64,000 nucleotides of DNA from RPRB01 sp035543115 (GCA_035543115.1 DATKKF010000137.1:1-64000), one strand, 5' to 3'; counted from the first letter of the stretch, positions 24,306-33,440 are shown. Made by a program: numbers and translations. The notes: a model not told the origin generated them from the sequence alone.

Positions 24306-25106
24306 CTAGCCGACCCGCGCGCGGAGCAGCAGGTCCAGGTTCTCGTTCTCCCAGGCCTGGGCGCGGTGGAAGTCGTGAAACCGGCGCTCGTGCTCCACGA
24401 ACTCCGGCGGGTGCACGCAGCGGCGGCCGTCGTCGCCCCGGCGCGCGCGGTACACGTGGTGGAGCATCTCGTGGAACACGATCCACTCCACGAAGTACCG
24501 GGGCACCTTCGGCTGGTCGAGCGCGGGGTGGATCCGGATGACCCGCGAATCCGCCGAGTAGCTCCCCATCTTGATGCTCTTTCGCGGACGACGGCTCCGC
24601 GGTGCAGGGCCGAAGGTGATGGTGGCGGAGATCCGGCCGCCGAAGTAGCGCCGGTTGAGGGCAGCGAAGATGGCGGAGAGATCATGGTGGCGGCCCACCG
24701 GCTCGATCCGCAGCCGACGCCGGAGCTGCGCCGGCGAGACGCGGCGGATGAAGGCCTTGTTCCGCTCGATGAACCGGTCGAGCACCGCCGAGCTCCGCGC
24801 GTCCGCCGAGCGCACGAAGCCGGCGAGCGCGGTCACCACCTCCTCCGGCGCAGCCAGGAACATGTGATGGACGCGCACCCGCCATCCACGCCGGACGCGC
24901 TCGAAGGTCACCATGGTGTGGGTGTTGTCGTGCACTTCCACGGTCACCCCGGCCCGGAGCCGGGTGCGCAGGCGCCGCTCGAGGACACGCTTCCACACCC
25001 GGAGCAGACGCTGTGGCTCGGGCAGCCGGGACCGGGCCACCGCGAGACGCGCCAGGGTGTAAGTCCGCTTCTTGACGACGGTTTTTGGCTTTGGCGGGAC
25101 TCCCAT
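24306..25106 (-). CDS. SprT-like zinc metallopeptidase-fold protein
   Basis: A 266-aa protein with an SprT-like domain in its second half. The zinc motif is FHEMLHHVYRAR (HExxH), and a third His follows in EHERRFHDFHRAQ. Upstream strands fit the family (LNRRYFGGRISATITFG). The first 135 residues form a separate domain with many Arg and VTVEVHDNTHTMVTFERV strands, longer than in plain SprT proteins of about 165 residues. SprT/Spartan proteins cut proteins crosslinked to DNA in eukaryotes; bacterial roles are unclear. The stop lies 12 bp from the end of the operon on the other strand. The gene is divergent from the GDPD gene. Confidence 0.87.
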   Translation of the reverse strand: MGVPPKPKTVVKKRTYTLARLAVARSRLPEPQRLLRVWKRVLERRLRTRLRAGVTVEVHDNTHTMVTFERVRRGWRVRVHHMFLAAPEEVVTALAGFVRSADARSSAVLDRFIERNKAFIRRVSPAQLRRRLRIEPVGRHHDLSAIFAALNRRYFGGRISATITFGPAPRSRRPRKSIKMGSYSADSRVIRIHPALDQPKVPRYFVEWIVFHEMLHHVYRARRGDDGRRCVHPPEFVEHERRFHDFHRAQAWENENLDLLLRARVG

Positions 25107-25284
25107 CCGGTCGAGGATTGTACGTTCCGCCCCCGGGGGGTGCCAACGCGCCGGGGTGTCGCTCTCCCATCCTTGAAGGTGAGTGCGCCGTCATTTCAGT
25201 GGGTTGCGAGGTCGGCCTGGCGCCGGCTGGGCCACGTCAGATGAACGGAGCACGCGAGGGCGGAAGAGCGGACACTCCGGCCCC

Positions 25285-26082
25285 ATGCCGCACCCCTTCC
25301 TGGAGGGACTTCGTCCCACGCTGCACATCGCCCACCGTGGCGGCGCGCTGCTCGCCCCCGAGAACACGCTGGCCGCGTTCCGGGCCGCGGTCGAGCGGTG
25401 GCGCACCGACATGCTCGAGCTCGACCTGCACGCCACACGCGATGGCGAGCTGGTCGTCTCCCACGACCCCACGCTCCAGCGCTGCACCGACGGCGCTGGA
25501 CGCATCGCCGACCACACGCTCGCCGAGCTCCAGCGGCTCGACGCCGGCGTTCACTTCTCGCCCGACGGCGGCAGGACGCACCCGTTCCGAGGCCAGGGCG
25601 TGCGGATCCCCACCTTCCACGAAGTGCTCCGGGCGTTCCCCGGGCTCCGCCTCAACGTGGAGGTCAAGGCCGAGGCGCCCGGGGTGGAGGCGGCGGTCGC
25701 CGGCCTGCTCCGGACGGAGGGAGCGGTCCACAGGGTGTGCCTGGGGAGCGAGCTGGATCCCCTGGCCGAGCGACTGGTCGAGGCGGCCCCCGAGGTCTGC
25801 GCCTTCTACCCCCGCGACGCGCTCACCCAGCTCGTGCTGGCCATCAAGTCCGGCGCCGCGCCGCCGGACGACCCGAGGTTCCAGGTGCTGGACATGCCGC
25901 TGGACTACGGCGAGGTGCGCCTGGTGGACGCGCCGTTCCTCGAGGCCACCAACCGGCTGCGCCGCTGGGTCAACGTCTGGACCATCGACGACCCCGAGAC
26001 CATGCGGGCGCTGGTGGCGATCGGAGTCGGGGGCATCATGACCGACAGGCCGGATCTGCTCCGCGAAGTCCTGGGCGGCTAG
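25285..26082 (+). CDS. Glycerophosphodiester phosphodiesterase family protein
   Basis: A 265-aa cytoplasmic enzyme (GDPD, TIM-barrel) that splits glycerophosphodiesters into glycerol-3-phosphate and an alcohol. Active-site residues are in place: HRGG (17-20) with APENT (24-28), LELDLHATRDGELVVSHD (44-61; Glu45, Asp47 for metal, His60), and VEVKAE further on. The terminal motif VWTIDDPETMRALVAIGVGGIMTDRPDLL is typical. I chose the ATG at 25285 because a longer frame from 25183 adds only an Arg/Gly-rich run. Its TAG stop shares the palindrome CTAG (26079-26082) with the stop of the Fe-S gene on the other strand. Confidence 0.93.
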   Translation: MPHPFLEGLRPTLHIAHRGGALLAPENTLAAFRAAVERWRTDMLELDLHATRDGELVVSHDPTLQRCTDGAGRIADHTLAELQRLDAGVHFSPDGGRTHPFRGQGVRIPTFHEVLRAFPGLRLNVEVKAEAPGVEAAVAGLLRTEGAVHRVCLGSELDPLAERLVEAAPEVCAFYPRDALTQLVLAIKSGAAPPDDPRFQVLDMPLDYGEVRLVDAPFLEATNRLRRWVNVWTIDDPETMRALVAIGVGGIMTDRPDLLREVLGG

Positions 26083-26459
26083 GTCGAGAACGAGGTCCCG
26101 CACCCGCACGTGCTCTTCGCGTTCGGGTTCTCGAACTTGAACCCCGCCGCGGTGGTGCCAACCACGTAGTCGACCTCGGTGCCGGCCAGATACTGCTGGC
26201 TGAGCGCGTCGGTGACCAGGCGGATGCCGTCCTGCTCGCCGACCACGTCGTTCGCCGAGATGTCTTTGACCAGGTTCAGGTCGTAGCCGAAACCACTGCA
26301 GCCGGCCGGGGCGACCCGGATCGACAGGTAGTACCCCTCGAAGCCCTGCTGCTTCTGCACTGCCTTGACCTGCTCGACCGCGCGGGCGGTGAGCTTCAGC
26401 GGGAAGGCGGGGGTCGCGGCAGGGGCAGGGGCCGCGGGGGCGGCGGTCGAGGTATCCAT
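26079..26459 (-). CDS. A-type iron-sulfur carrier (ErpA/IscA/HesB family)
   Basis: A 126-aa A-type carrier that delivers Fe-S clusters to apo-proteins. The three conserved cysteines are Cys54 (PAGCSGF) and the pair Cys118/Cys120 (STCGCGTSF). The core from LTARAVEQVKAVQ to the end matches the family; the first 18 residues are an Ala/Pro-rich extension. The ATG at 26459 follows AGGGAAG; a longer frame to 26495 is unlikely. It is not in an isc or suf cluster here. It cannot be told from sequence alone whether it acts as ErpA, IscA or SufA. Confidence 0.93.
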   Translation of the reverse strand: MDTSTAAPAAPAPAATPAFPLKLTARAVEQVKAVQKQQGFEGYYLSIRVAPAGCSGFGYDLNLVKDISANDVVGEQDGIRLVTDALSQQYLAGTEVDYVVGTTAAGFKFENPNAKSTCGCGTSFST

Positions 26460-26519
26460 CTTCCCTGTATATCCATGGCGGGACGGGGATACCACGGACC
26501 TGCCGGGGACCCCGGTGGC

Positions 26520-27263
26520 CTAGCAGCGACCGCGGAGCCGACCCCCCTCCACGGCCACCACCTGTCCGGTGATGAAGTCCGGACCGGTCACCAGGAAGCG
26601 CACGGTGTGGGCCACGTCCTCCGGCGTCCCGAACCGCTGCAGCGGGATGCGCGAGCGGAGCCGTTCGCGCTCCTCGGGCGTGAGTGACTCGGGTGGAAGT
26701 ACGGTGCCCGGGGCCACGCCGTTCACCCGGACATGGGGAGCGAGCTCGACCGCGAGCACCTGGGTGAGCATGTGCAGCGCCGCCTTTGTCATGCAGTACG
26801 CCGCGTACGACGGCCAGGGGACCAGCGCCCCCCCGATGTCGAGGACGTTCACCACCACCCCTTCTCGCCGCTCCACCATCCCCCGGGCCGCGGCGCGGGT
26901 GAGCAGGAAGGGAGCCCGGGCGTTGAGTCGCCACTCGCCGTCGAGGGTCGCCGCGTCGGTGTCGAGAAAGGCCGCGCGGGTGAAGCGCGCCGCGCTGTTG
27001 ACCAGCACGTGCACCGGTCCGAGCGAGCGCTCCACCTCCGGCACCAGCGCCTGGAGCTGGGCATCGTCGGTGAGATCGGCCTGGAACGCCTCGGCGCGCC
27101 GGCCGCTGGCGCGCAGCTCGGCCACCAGGGCCCGCGCCGCCTCGGCCGACCCGTGGTGATGGACGGCCAGCGTGGCGCCCTCCGCGGCGAGCGCCTGGAC
27201 GATGGCCCGGCCCAGCCGGATGCCTCCTCCGGTCACCAGCACCACCCGTCCGTCGAGCGTCAT
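26520..27263 (-). CDS. SDR oxidoreductase, pteridine reductase/FolM-like
   Basis: A 247-aa SDR. The cofactor loop is TGGGIRLGRAI (11-21), the form seen in pteridine reductases and FolM rather than the plain TGxxxGIG. NSAARF replaces NNAG, and the catalytic pair is in YCMTKAALHML. FolM reduces dihydromonapterin; PTR1 reduces pterins and folates. The match of loop and NSA motif supports a pterin-like substrate, but the assignment is an inference. Next to it, divergently, is the rhodanese-MoeB gene, whose pathway (molybdopterin) also uses a pterin, which is suggestive. The starts are 56 bp apart. Confidence 0.87.
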   Translation of the reverse strand: MTLDGRVVLVTGGGIRLGRAIVQALAAEGATLAVHHHGSAEAARALVAELRASGRRAEAFQADLTDDAQLQALVPEVERSLGPVHVLVNSAARFTRAAFLDTDAATLDGEWRLNARAPFLLTRAAARGMVERREGVVVNVLDIGGALVPWPSYAAYCMTKAALHMLTQVLAVELAPHVRVNGVAPGTVLPPESLTPEERERLRSRIPLQRFGTPEDVAHTVRFLVTGPDFITGQVVAVEGGRLRGRC

Positions 27264-27319
27264 TCTCCCGGGGCCTCCTGGCCGCTGCGCCGGGGTCTGT
27301 TATACGCACTCCGCCCCCG

Positions 27320-28486
27320 ATGCCCACGTTCCGTCAGCTGCTCGAGCAGGCCCGCGCCGCCGTCCCGGAGGTCGGCCCCGAGACCGTCGCACCCCGGCTG
27401 GGGACCCCGGATGCGCCGGTGCTGCTCGACGTGCGCGAGCCGGACGAGACCGCCGAGGGCCACCTCCCCGGCGCGCTGCTGGTGCCGCGGGGGAACCTCG
27501 AGCTCGGCATCGAGCGGATGGTCGGCCGCGAGCGGGAGCTGGTCGTGTACTGCGCCAGCGGGGTCCGCTCGCTGCTCGCCGGCCGCACCCTGCTCGAGCT
27601 CGGCTATGCGCAGGTGTTCTCGCTGGCGGGGGGGTTCGGGCGCTGGAGCGATCTCGGTCTCCCGCAGGTGCGCCCCACCCAGCTCCGCCCCGACCAGAAG
27701 GCCCGCTACCGGCGGCACCTCTCGCTGCCCGAGGTAGGCGAGGCCGGGCAGGCGCGGCTGGCCGCCTCCCGGGTGCTGGTGCTCGGAGCGGGCGGCCTTG
27801 GCTCGCCGGCGGCGCTGTACCTCGCCGCCGCGGGCGTCGGCACCCTGGGCATCGTCGATTCGGACGTGGTCGAGGTGAGCAACCTCCAGCGCCAGGTCCT
27901 CCACCGGAGCGCGGACGCCGGGCGGCGGAAGACCGACAGCGCGCGGGACGCGCTCACCGCGCTCAACCCCGAGGTACGGGTGGTCCCCTTCGCCGAGCGG
28001 CTCACTGCGGCGAACGTCCTGCGCATCGTGCGCGACTTCGAGGTGGTGCTGGACGGAGGCGACAACTTCCGCACCCGCTACCTGCTCAACGACGCCTGCG
28101 TGCAGGAGGGAATCCCGCTGGTGCACGGAAGCGTCTACCGCTTCGAGGGACAGGCGACGACGCTCCTGCCCGGTGTCGGCCCCTGCTACCGGTGCCTGTA
28201 CCCGGCGCCGCCCCCTCCGGAGCTGGCTCCGTCGTGCGCCGAGGCCGGCGTGCTCGGGGTGCTGCCCGGGCTCATCGGGCTGGTCCAGGCGAACGAGGTG
28301 CTGAAGCTGCTGCTCGGCATCGGAACCCCCCTGGTCGGTCGGCTCCTGACCTTCGACGCGCTGGGGACGCGGTTCGCCGAGCTCTCGGTCCGGCGGGACC
28401 CGGCGTGCCCCACCTGTCGTCCGGGCGCGACCATCACCCTCTCGGACGAGCCCCCCCGCTGCGAGGTGCCCGATGCCCGTGCGTGA
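27320..28486 (+). CDS. moeB: Rhodanese domain fused to MoeB/ThiF-type adenylyltransferase
   Basis: A 388-aa fusion. Residues of about 12-112 are a rhodanese domain (LLDVREPDE, active-site loop CASGVRS, a persulfide carrier). Residues of about 125-385 are an E1-like adenylyltransferase: ATP loop VLVLGAGGLGSPAALYLAAA, DSDVVEVSNLQRQ, DGGDNFRTRYLLND, and two zinc knuckles CYRC and CPTC. MoeB-type enzymes adenylate the C-terminal Gly of MoaD, ThiS or a similar carrier so it can receive sulfur. The rhodanese is N-terminal here, whereas in MOCS3/Uba4 it is C-terminal. A separate rhodanese gene overlaps its end and a MoaD-MoaE fusion is encoded at 42.2-42.9 kb. Confidence 0.93.
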   Translation: MPTFRQLLEQARAAVPEVGPETVAPRLGTPDAPVLLDVREPDETAEGHLPGALLVPRGNLELGIERMVGRERELVVYCASGVRSLLAGRTLLELGYAQVFSLAGGFGRWSDLGLPQVRPTQLRPDQKARYRRHLSLPEVGEAGQARLAASRVLVLGAGGLGSPAALYLAAAGVGTLGIVDSDVVEVSNLQRQVLHRSADAGRRKTDSARDALTALNPEVRVVPFAERLTAANVLRIVRDFEVVLDGGDNFRTRYLLNDACVQEGIPLVHGSVYRFEGQATTLLPGVGPCYRCLYPAPPPPELAPSCAEAGVLGVLPGLIGLVQANEVLKLLLGIGTPLVGRLLTFDALGTRFAELSVRRDPACPTCRPGATITLSDEPPRCEVPDARA

Positions 28487-28805
28487 GGTGAGCGCGCGGG
28501 AGCTGGCCCGGGCACTCGAGGGGCCCGAGGCGGAGCGACCGGTCATCGTCGACGTGCGAACCCCGGAGGAGGTACGCGTCGCGTCCATCCGGGGCTCGCT
28601 CCACGTGCCGATGCACGAGCTGCCGGCGCGGCTCGACGAGCTGCGCGAGCTGGCCGGACGACCCCTGGTGGTGCTCTGCCACCAGGGCGTTCGGAGCTAC
28701 CACGCCGCGGCGTTCCTCGAGTCGGTGGGCATTTCCGCGGCCTCGCTCCGTGGAGGCATCGAGGGTTGGGCCGCGGACGTGGACCCCCGCATGCCGAGGT
28801 ACTGA
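28473..28805 (+). CDS. Single-domain rhodanese sulfurtransferase
   Basis: A 110-aa rhodanese like GlpE/PspE, cytoplasmic. The persulfide-forming loop is CHQGVRS with Cys69, and the other family marks are IVDVRTPEEV and LRGGIEGWA. It would pass sulfur from thiosulfate or a cysteine desulfurase to an acceptor. It overlaps the MoeB fusion by 14 bp, which implies co-expression and perhaps relay of sulfur to it. Confidence 0.92.
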   Translation: MPVREVSARELARALEGPEAERPVIVDVRTPEEVRVASIRGSLHVPMHELPARLDELRELAGRPLVVLCHQGVRSYHAAAFLESVGISAASLRGGIEGWAADVDPRMPRY

Positions 28806-28810
28806 CGCCC

Positions 28811-30328
28811 GTGCCGCGCCCGCCCTCCGGCCGCCGGCGCGAGCCCCGGCCGCGCCACCTCTCCGGCTCCCCCGCCGTGCGAGGGCCCAGGCCGCCGACG
28901 GACCCGGGCAGCGAGACCCACCGCCGGCCTCGAGGCGACGGTCCGCGAGCATCCGCACGCGAGGTCGCCCACGACCGCAGGCCGCACGGCAGCACCGAGC
29001 GGCCCGAACGGCCCCTTCGCGAGGACCTCGTCACCCAGGCCGCGCTGGAGGCGTACGCAGCCGTGCGTCACGACGGCTGGCTCGCCGATCGCGGGCTCGA
29101 CCACGTGCTCCGGACGAAGCGCCACCTCTACTCCAACGAGCGCCGGGCGGTGGCCGAGCGGGTCTACGCCCTTCTCCGCCGCCAGCGCACCGTCGACGCG
29201 CTCCTGGAGCGAGCGGGCGCGCACCTCGCGCAGCGCTCCACCACCGAGCAGGACCTGCTCCGCCTGGCCACCTCGCGCGTGCTCCACGGAGAGCCCGCCG
29301 AGCGGGTGGCCCGGACCAGCGGTCTTCGTCCCGACGAGTCGAGACTGCTCGACGCGCTGCCCCCCGCTGCCGCCGCGCTTCAGGCCCTCCCCCGCCCCGA
29401 GCGCTTCGCCCTCGAAGCCTCGCTTCCGGACTTCCTCGCCGCGCGGTTCCTCCGCCAGTTCGGCGACCGGGCCGAGACCGAGGCCGCGGCGATGAACGAG
29501 CGGGCTCCCCTCACTGCCCGGGTGAATCTCCTGAAGACCACCCGCGAGGCGCTCCGGGAGCGGCTCCGCGCCGAGGGGGTCGAGGCGCACGAGACACCGC
29601 TGTCGCCCCTGGGTCTCTTCCTCGACACCCGGCTGAACGCCTTCGCGCTCCCCAGCTTCCGTGACGGGCTCTTCGAGCTTCAGGACGAGGGCAGCCAGCT
29701 CCTGGGCCTGCTCGTGGACGCGCCGCCCACCCGGGTGGTCGACGCGTGCGCCGGCGCCGGTGGAAAGACGCTCCAGCTCGCGGCGCAGATGGGGAACCGC
29801 GGCGAGCTCTTCGCGCTCGACGTGGATGCCCGGCGGCTCGAGGAGCTGAAGCGGCGTGCCCGGCGCGCCGGCGTGCACAACGTCCGGATCCGGCCCGTCC
29901 CCCCTCTCGGTCCGGAGGTCGCGCCGGCGCTCGCCGACCTGGTGGAACGAGCGGATCGGGTGCTGGTCGATGCCCCGTGCAGCGGGACGGGGACGTTCCG
30001 CCGCAAGCCCGACGCGCGCTACCGGCTCACCGAGGAGATGCTCGCCCAGCACGTGGAGCGGCAGCACCTACTGCTGGCCCAGTTCGCGCCGCTGGTCCGC
30101 CCCGGAGGCCGCCTGGTCTACGGCACGTGCAGCATCCTCGAGGAGGAGAACGAGGCGGTGGTGGCGTGGTTCCTCGAGCGCCACCCGGAGTTCCGCACCC
30201 TGCCGCCGGGAGATCGCCTCGGTCCGGAGCTCGGGGCCAGGGTCGGCGACGGCGACTTCCTCCGCCTCTCCCCCGGGCGCCACGGGACCGACGGCTTCTT
30301 CGGCGCGATCCTCCTCCGCGCCCGCTGA
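28811..30328 (+). CDS. RsmB/NOP-family rRNA cytosine-C5 methyltransferase
   Basis: A 505-aa protein. The first 70 residues from GTG 28811 are Arg/Pro-rich and probably disordered. Then comes an NusB-like helical domain (about 75-200) and a SAM-dependent methyltransferase domain (about 280-505): VVDACAGAGGKTLQLAAQMG, LDVDARRLEELKRRA, the TC-type catalytic pair Cys390 (DAPCSGTGTFRRKPD) and Cys440 (GTCSILEEEN), with FFGAILLRAR at the end. This is the RsmB layout (m5C967 of 16S rRNA), although other RsmB/RsmF-like rRNA or tRNA targets are possible. No ATG is available near the domain start; the GTG lies 5 bp after the rhodanese stop, giving a three-gene unit. Confidence 0.92.
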   Translation: MPRPPSGRRREPRPRHLSGSPAVRGPRPPTDPGSETHRRPRGDGPRASAREVAHDRRPHGSTERPERPLREDLVTQAALEAYAAVRHDGWLADRGLDHVLRTKRHLYSNERRAVAERVYALLRRQRTVDALLERAGAHLAQRSTTEQDLLRLATSRVLHGEPAERVARTSGLRPDESRLLDALPPAAAALQALPRPERFALEASLPDFLAARFLRQFGDRAETEAAAMNERAPLTARVNLLKTTREALRERLRAEGVEAHETPLSPLGLFLDTRLNAFALPSFRDGLFELQDEGSQLLGLLVDAPPTRVVDACAGAGGKTLQLAAQMGNRGELFALDVDARRLEELKRRARRAGVHNVRIRPVPPLGPEVAPALADLVERADRVLVDAPCSGTGTFRRKPDARYRLTEEMLAQHVERQHLLLAQFAPLVRPGGRLVYGTCSILEEENEAVVAWFLERHPEFRTLPPGDRLGPELGARVGDGDFLRLSPGRHGTDGFFGAILLRAR

Positions 30329-30483
30329 GATGCCGGATCGCTGGCGCGCCCCCGCGCGCTTCGGCAGGCGTCCCCCTGGTGCGGGGGGCTGAGCCGGCCG
30401 TGCTCGGTCCCGGCCGTCCGGCAGCACCCTCGGTCTCGCCTCTCGACGCCGCGGCCCCTGGGGTGTGACGCTGGTCCCCGCCA

Positions 30484-31566
30484 ATGGTTGAGCTCGAGGA
30501 CAAGCTGCAGCGCATGCGCGCCGTCCTGCGGGACGAAGGTCTGGGCGCGCTCCGGTTGCGCGGCATCGACTGGTTCGCCTGGGCGACGTGCGGCGGCTCG
30601 AGCCGGGTGCTGCTCGCGGCCGAGACGGGCGTCGCCGAGGTGCTGCTCACCGCCGACGGGGCGTTCGTCCTGACCGACGTCATCGAAGCCGAGCGCCTCG
30701 CCACGGAGGAGGTCTCCTCGGCCTGGTCGGTGGTGGCCCACCCGTGGGAACGCCCCGAGGCCCGCGAGCGCCTGGTGCGCGAGCGCGCCGGCGCGGGGCC
30801 CATCGCCTCGGATCGGCCCTCGCGGGACGAGCGGCCGCTGCCGGAAGGATTCGTGCGGAGCCGGTGGGCGTTGCTGCCCGAGGAGCAGGACCGGGTTCGC
30901 TCGCTCGGGACCGAGGCCGCGGGGGTTCTCACCGACGCGCTCTCCGTCGCCGAGCCGACCTGGACCGGGCAGCGGCTCTCGGCCTCCATTCACGCCGGGC
31001 TGGTCGATCAGGGAATCGACCCGGCGCTGGTCCTGGTCGGGGACGCCGGGCGGCTCTGGCGGTGGCGGCATCCCAGCGCGGCGGACCGGGTGCTCGGGCG
31101 GCGGGCCATGGCGGTCGTCTGCGCGCGCCGCGCCGGTCTCTACGCCTGCTGTACCCGGCTGGTCGCCTTCGGCACGCCGATGGCCGAGGACCGCGTCGCC
31201 GACGCCGCCGTCCTGGAGGTCGAGGCCGCGGCGTTCGAAGCGAGCCGTCCAGGCGCGATGCTGGGCGCCGTGCTCGCGCGCATCCAGGCGGCGTATGCAC
31301 GGGTGGGCCAGCCCGAGGCCTGGCGCGCGCACCACCAGGGCGGTCCCACCGGCTACCTGGCGCGCGAGCGCGTCGCCACGCCGTCGGACGCCTCCACCCT
31401 GCCCGCGGGGGCCGCGGTCGCCTGGAACCCCTCGCTCCCCGGCGCCAAGTCCGAGGACACCGTGCTCGTGCATCCAGACGGCACCCTGGAGGTCGTCACC
31501 CTGGACCCGCGCTGGCCCACCGTGACGGTCGGCGGCCGGGCTCGGCCGGCGGTGTGGGTCCGCTAG
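30484..31566 (+). CDS. M24-fold (creatinase/aminopeptidase P-like) protein lacking canonical metal ligands
   Basis: A 360-aa soluble protein. The N-terminal 120 residues resemble the creatinase N-domain (QRMRAVLRDEGLGALRLRGID). The C-terminal half follows the pita-bread fold: HHQGGPTGY matches the His-containing strand, and VAWNPSLPGAKSEDT matches the last substrate-site strand. The two Asp ligands expected before HHQGG are absent (VVCARRAGLYACCTRLVAFG), as are the usual final Glu ligands. A group of M24-like proteins shares these changes, so it may be a non-hydrolytic member. No ribosome-binding site is obvious. A 155-bp gap separates it from the methyltransferase gene. Confidence 0.8.
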   Translation: MVELEDKLQRMRAVLRDEGLGALRLRGIDWFAWATCGGSSRVLLAAETGVAEVLLTADGAFVLTDVIEAERLATEEVSSAWSVVAHPWERPEARERLVRERAGAGPIASDRPSRDERPLPEGFVRSRWALLPEEQDRVRSLGTEAAGVLTDALSVAEPTWTGQRLSASIHAGLVDQGIDPALVLVGDAGRLWRWRHPSAADRVLGRRAMAVVCARRAGLYACCTRLVAFGTPMAEDRVADAAVLEVEAAAFEASRPGAMLGAVLARIQAAYARVGQPEAWRAHHQGGPTGYLARERVATPSDASTLPAGAAVAWNPSLPGAKSEDTVLVHPDGTLEVVTLDPRWPTVTVGGRARPAVWVR

Positions 31567-31585
31567 TTTCTGCTAGACGGTGCGC

Positions 31586-33343
31586 ATGACCGAAGCGGTC
31601 CGCTACCGGGTCTCGATGTCCCGGCCTCACTCGCACCTCTTCGAGGTCGAGGCCCAGTTCCCCGCGACCGACGTGCTGGACCTCGTGCTGCCGGTCTGGA
31701 CGCCCGGCAGCTATCTCGTCCGCGAGTACGCCCGCCACGTCCAGGAGCTCTCCGCGTCGGACGAGCGCGGAGAACGCGTACCGGTCGAGCGCGTGGACAA
31801 GCGCACCTGGCGGTTGCGGCCGCACGGGCGCCCGGTGCGAGTGCGCTACTGCGTCTACGCCAACGAGCTCACCGTCCGGACCAGCCACCTCGATGGGACG
31901 CACGGCTTCTTCAACGGCGCGACTCTCTTCCTCTACGCCGAGTCCCTCCGGGACCGCCCGCACCACCTGGCGGTCGACGCGCCGCCGGGGTGGAGCGTCT
32001 TCACCGCCCTGGAGCGCACCGACGGCGGCTGGGAGGCGCCGAGCTACGACGTCCTGGTGGACAGCCCGGTGGAGGTCGGCCCTCACCGCCCCATCCGCTT
32101 CGATGCCGGCGGCGTCCCGCACGAGGTGGTGGTCTGGGGGGGCCCCGTGGACGCGAGCAAGCTCGCCGCCGACCTCGCGGCGGTGTGCGACGCCGAGGCG
32201 GCGCTCTGGGGCGGGCTCCCGATGCCCCGGTACCTCTTCCTGCTCTACCTGGTGGACAAGGGTCGCGGTGGCCTCGAGCACGCGGCGTCGACCGCCCTCA
32301 TCTACCCCCGGGCGCAGATCTCCACCCCCAAGGGGTGGGAGGACTTCCTCACCCTCGCCTCGCACGAGTACTTCCACCTCTGGAACGTGAAGCGGCTGAG
32401 GCCGCGCGCCTTCGTCCCCTTCGACTACGCGGGCGAGAACTACACCCGCCTGCTCTGGGCCTTCGAGGGCATCACCTCGTACTACGACAACCTGCTCGTG
32501 CGCCGGGCCGGGCGGATGACCCCGGCAAGATACCTGGTGCGGCTCGGAGAGGCGTTCTCCGCGCTCGCCGCGACGCCAGGGCGGCGGGTGCAGACGCTCG
32601 AGGAGGCCTCCCTCACCGCCTGGGTGAAGTACTACCGGCCGGACGAGCACACTCCGAACAGCGCGGTCTCGTACTACCTCAAGGGCGAGCTGGTGGCGCT
32701 GTGCCTGGATCTCGAGATCCGGCGCCGCACCCGCGACGCCCGGAGCCTCGACGACGTGATGCGGCTGCTCTGGAGCCGGTACGGCGACGGCAAGGGCGTG
32801 GCGGAGGACGGCGTGGAGGCTGCGGCGTCGGAGGTCGCCGGCTCGGATCTGAAGTCCTTCTTCGATCGTGCGCTCCGCAGCACCGACGAGCTGGACACCT
32901 CGATGCTCGAGCACGTGGGCCTGCGGGTCCGCACCCGCATCCGTGAGTCGGCGGGCGACAAGGGCGGCACGCCACCCCGGCTGAAGGAAGGCGACACCCG
33001 GGCCCGCGGCTGGACCGGCATCGTCGCCCGCGGCAGCACCATCGCCAGCGTGCTCGAGGGTTCCCCGGCGCAGACGGCCGGCCTCTACCCGGACGACGAG
33101 GTCATCGCCGTCGACGGGGTGAAGGGAGACGCCACGGCGCTGGTCTCGCGGGCGGACGATCGGAGCCCCGGCGAGGTGCTCCGGGTCTCGGTGTTCCGCC
33201 GTGAGCTCCTGGTGGAGGTGCCGGTGACGCTGGAGCGCCGACCCGAGGACGCGGTGTGGCTCGCGCCGGTCGAGTCGCCGACCGACGTCCAGCGCGCCGC
33301 GTTCGAGCAGTGGGTCGGGGCGCCTCTGGACAGTCCCGCCTGA
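31586..33343 (+). CDS. M61-family aminopeptidase with C-terminal PDZ domain
   Basis: A 585-aa zinc peptidase of the M61 (glycyl aminopeptidase) family. The zinc motif is HEYFH (260-264) in SHEYFHLWNVKRLRP, the third-ligand Glu lies in WAFEGITSYYDNL, and the GGLEH exopeptidase-type motif is at 228-232. A beta-rich N-terminal domain (1-170) and a PDZ domain (about 470-560: GSTIASVLEGSPAQTAGLYP, DDEVIAVDG) complete the typical order. There is no signal peptide, so it should be cytoplasmic. Known members remove N-terminal Gly or Ala. The ATG at 31586 gives MTEAVRYRVSM, the usual start; a GTG two codons earlier is possible. Confidence 0.92.
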   Translation: MTEAVRYRVSMSRPHSHLFEVEAQFPATDVLDLVLPVWTPGSYLVREYARHVQELSASDERGERVPVERVDKRTWRLRPHGRPVRVRYCVYANELTVRTSHLDGTHGFFNGATLFLYAESLRDRPHHLAVDAPPGWSVFTALERTDGGWEAPSYDVLVDSPVEVGPHRPIRFDAGGVPHEVVVWGGPVDASKLAADLAAVCDAEAALWGGLPMPRYLFLLYLVDKGRGGLEHAASTALIYPRAQISTPKGWEDFLTLASHEYFHLWNVKRLRPRAFVPFDYAGENYTRLLWAFEGITSYYDNLLVRRAGRMTPARYLVRLGEAFSALAATPGRRVQTLEEASLTAWVKYYRPDEHTPNSAVSYYLKGELVALCLDLEIRRRTRDARSLDDVMRLLWSRYGDGKGVAEDGVEAAASEVAGSDLKSFFDRALRSTDELDTSMLEHVGLRVRTRIRESAGDKGGTPPRLKEGDTRARGWTGIVARGSTIASVLEGSPAQTAGLYPDDEVIAVDGVKGDATALVSRADDRSPGEVLRVSVFRRELLVEVPVTLERRPEDAVWLAPVESPTDVQRAAFEQWVGAPLDSPA

Positions 33344-33440
33344 GCGCGCGCGCCCCCGTGCCCCGAGCATCCCCGAGGACTGGCACCCGGAGACACTTCC
33401 AGGCTGTCGGCCCGCGCGTGTAGCGTTCCCGCCCGACCCG

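Noticed and set aside
33360..33440. Possible sigma-54 promoter before rnhB (CTGGCAC-like)
   Set aside because: No GC element at the required -12 spacing follows.
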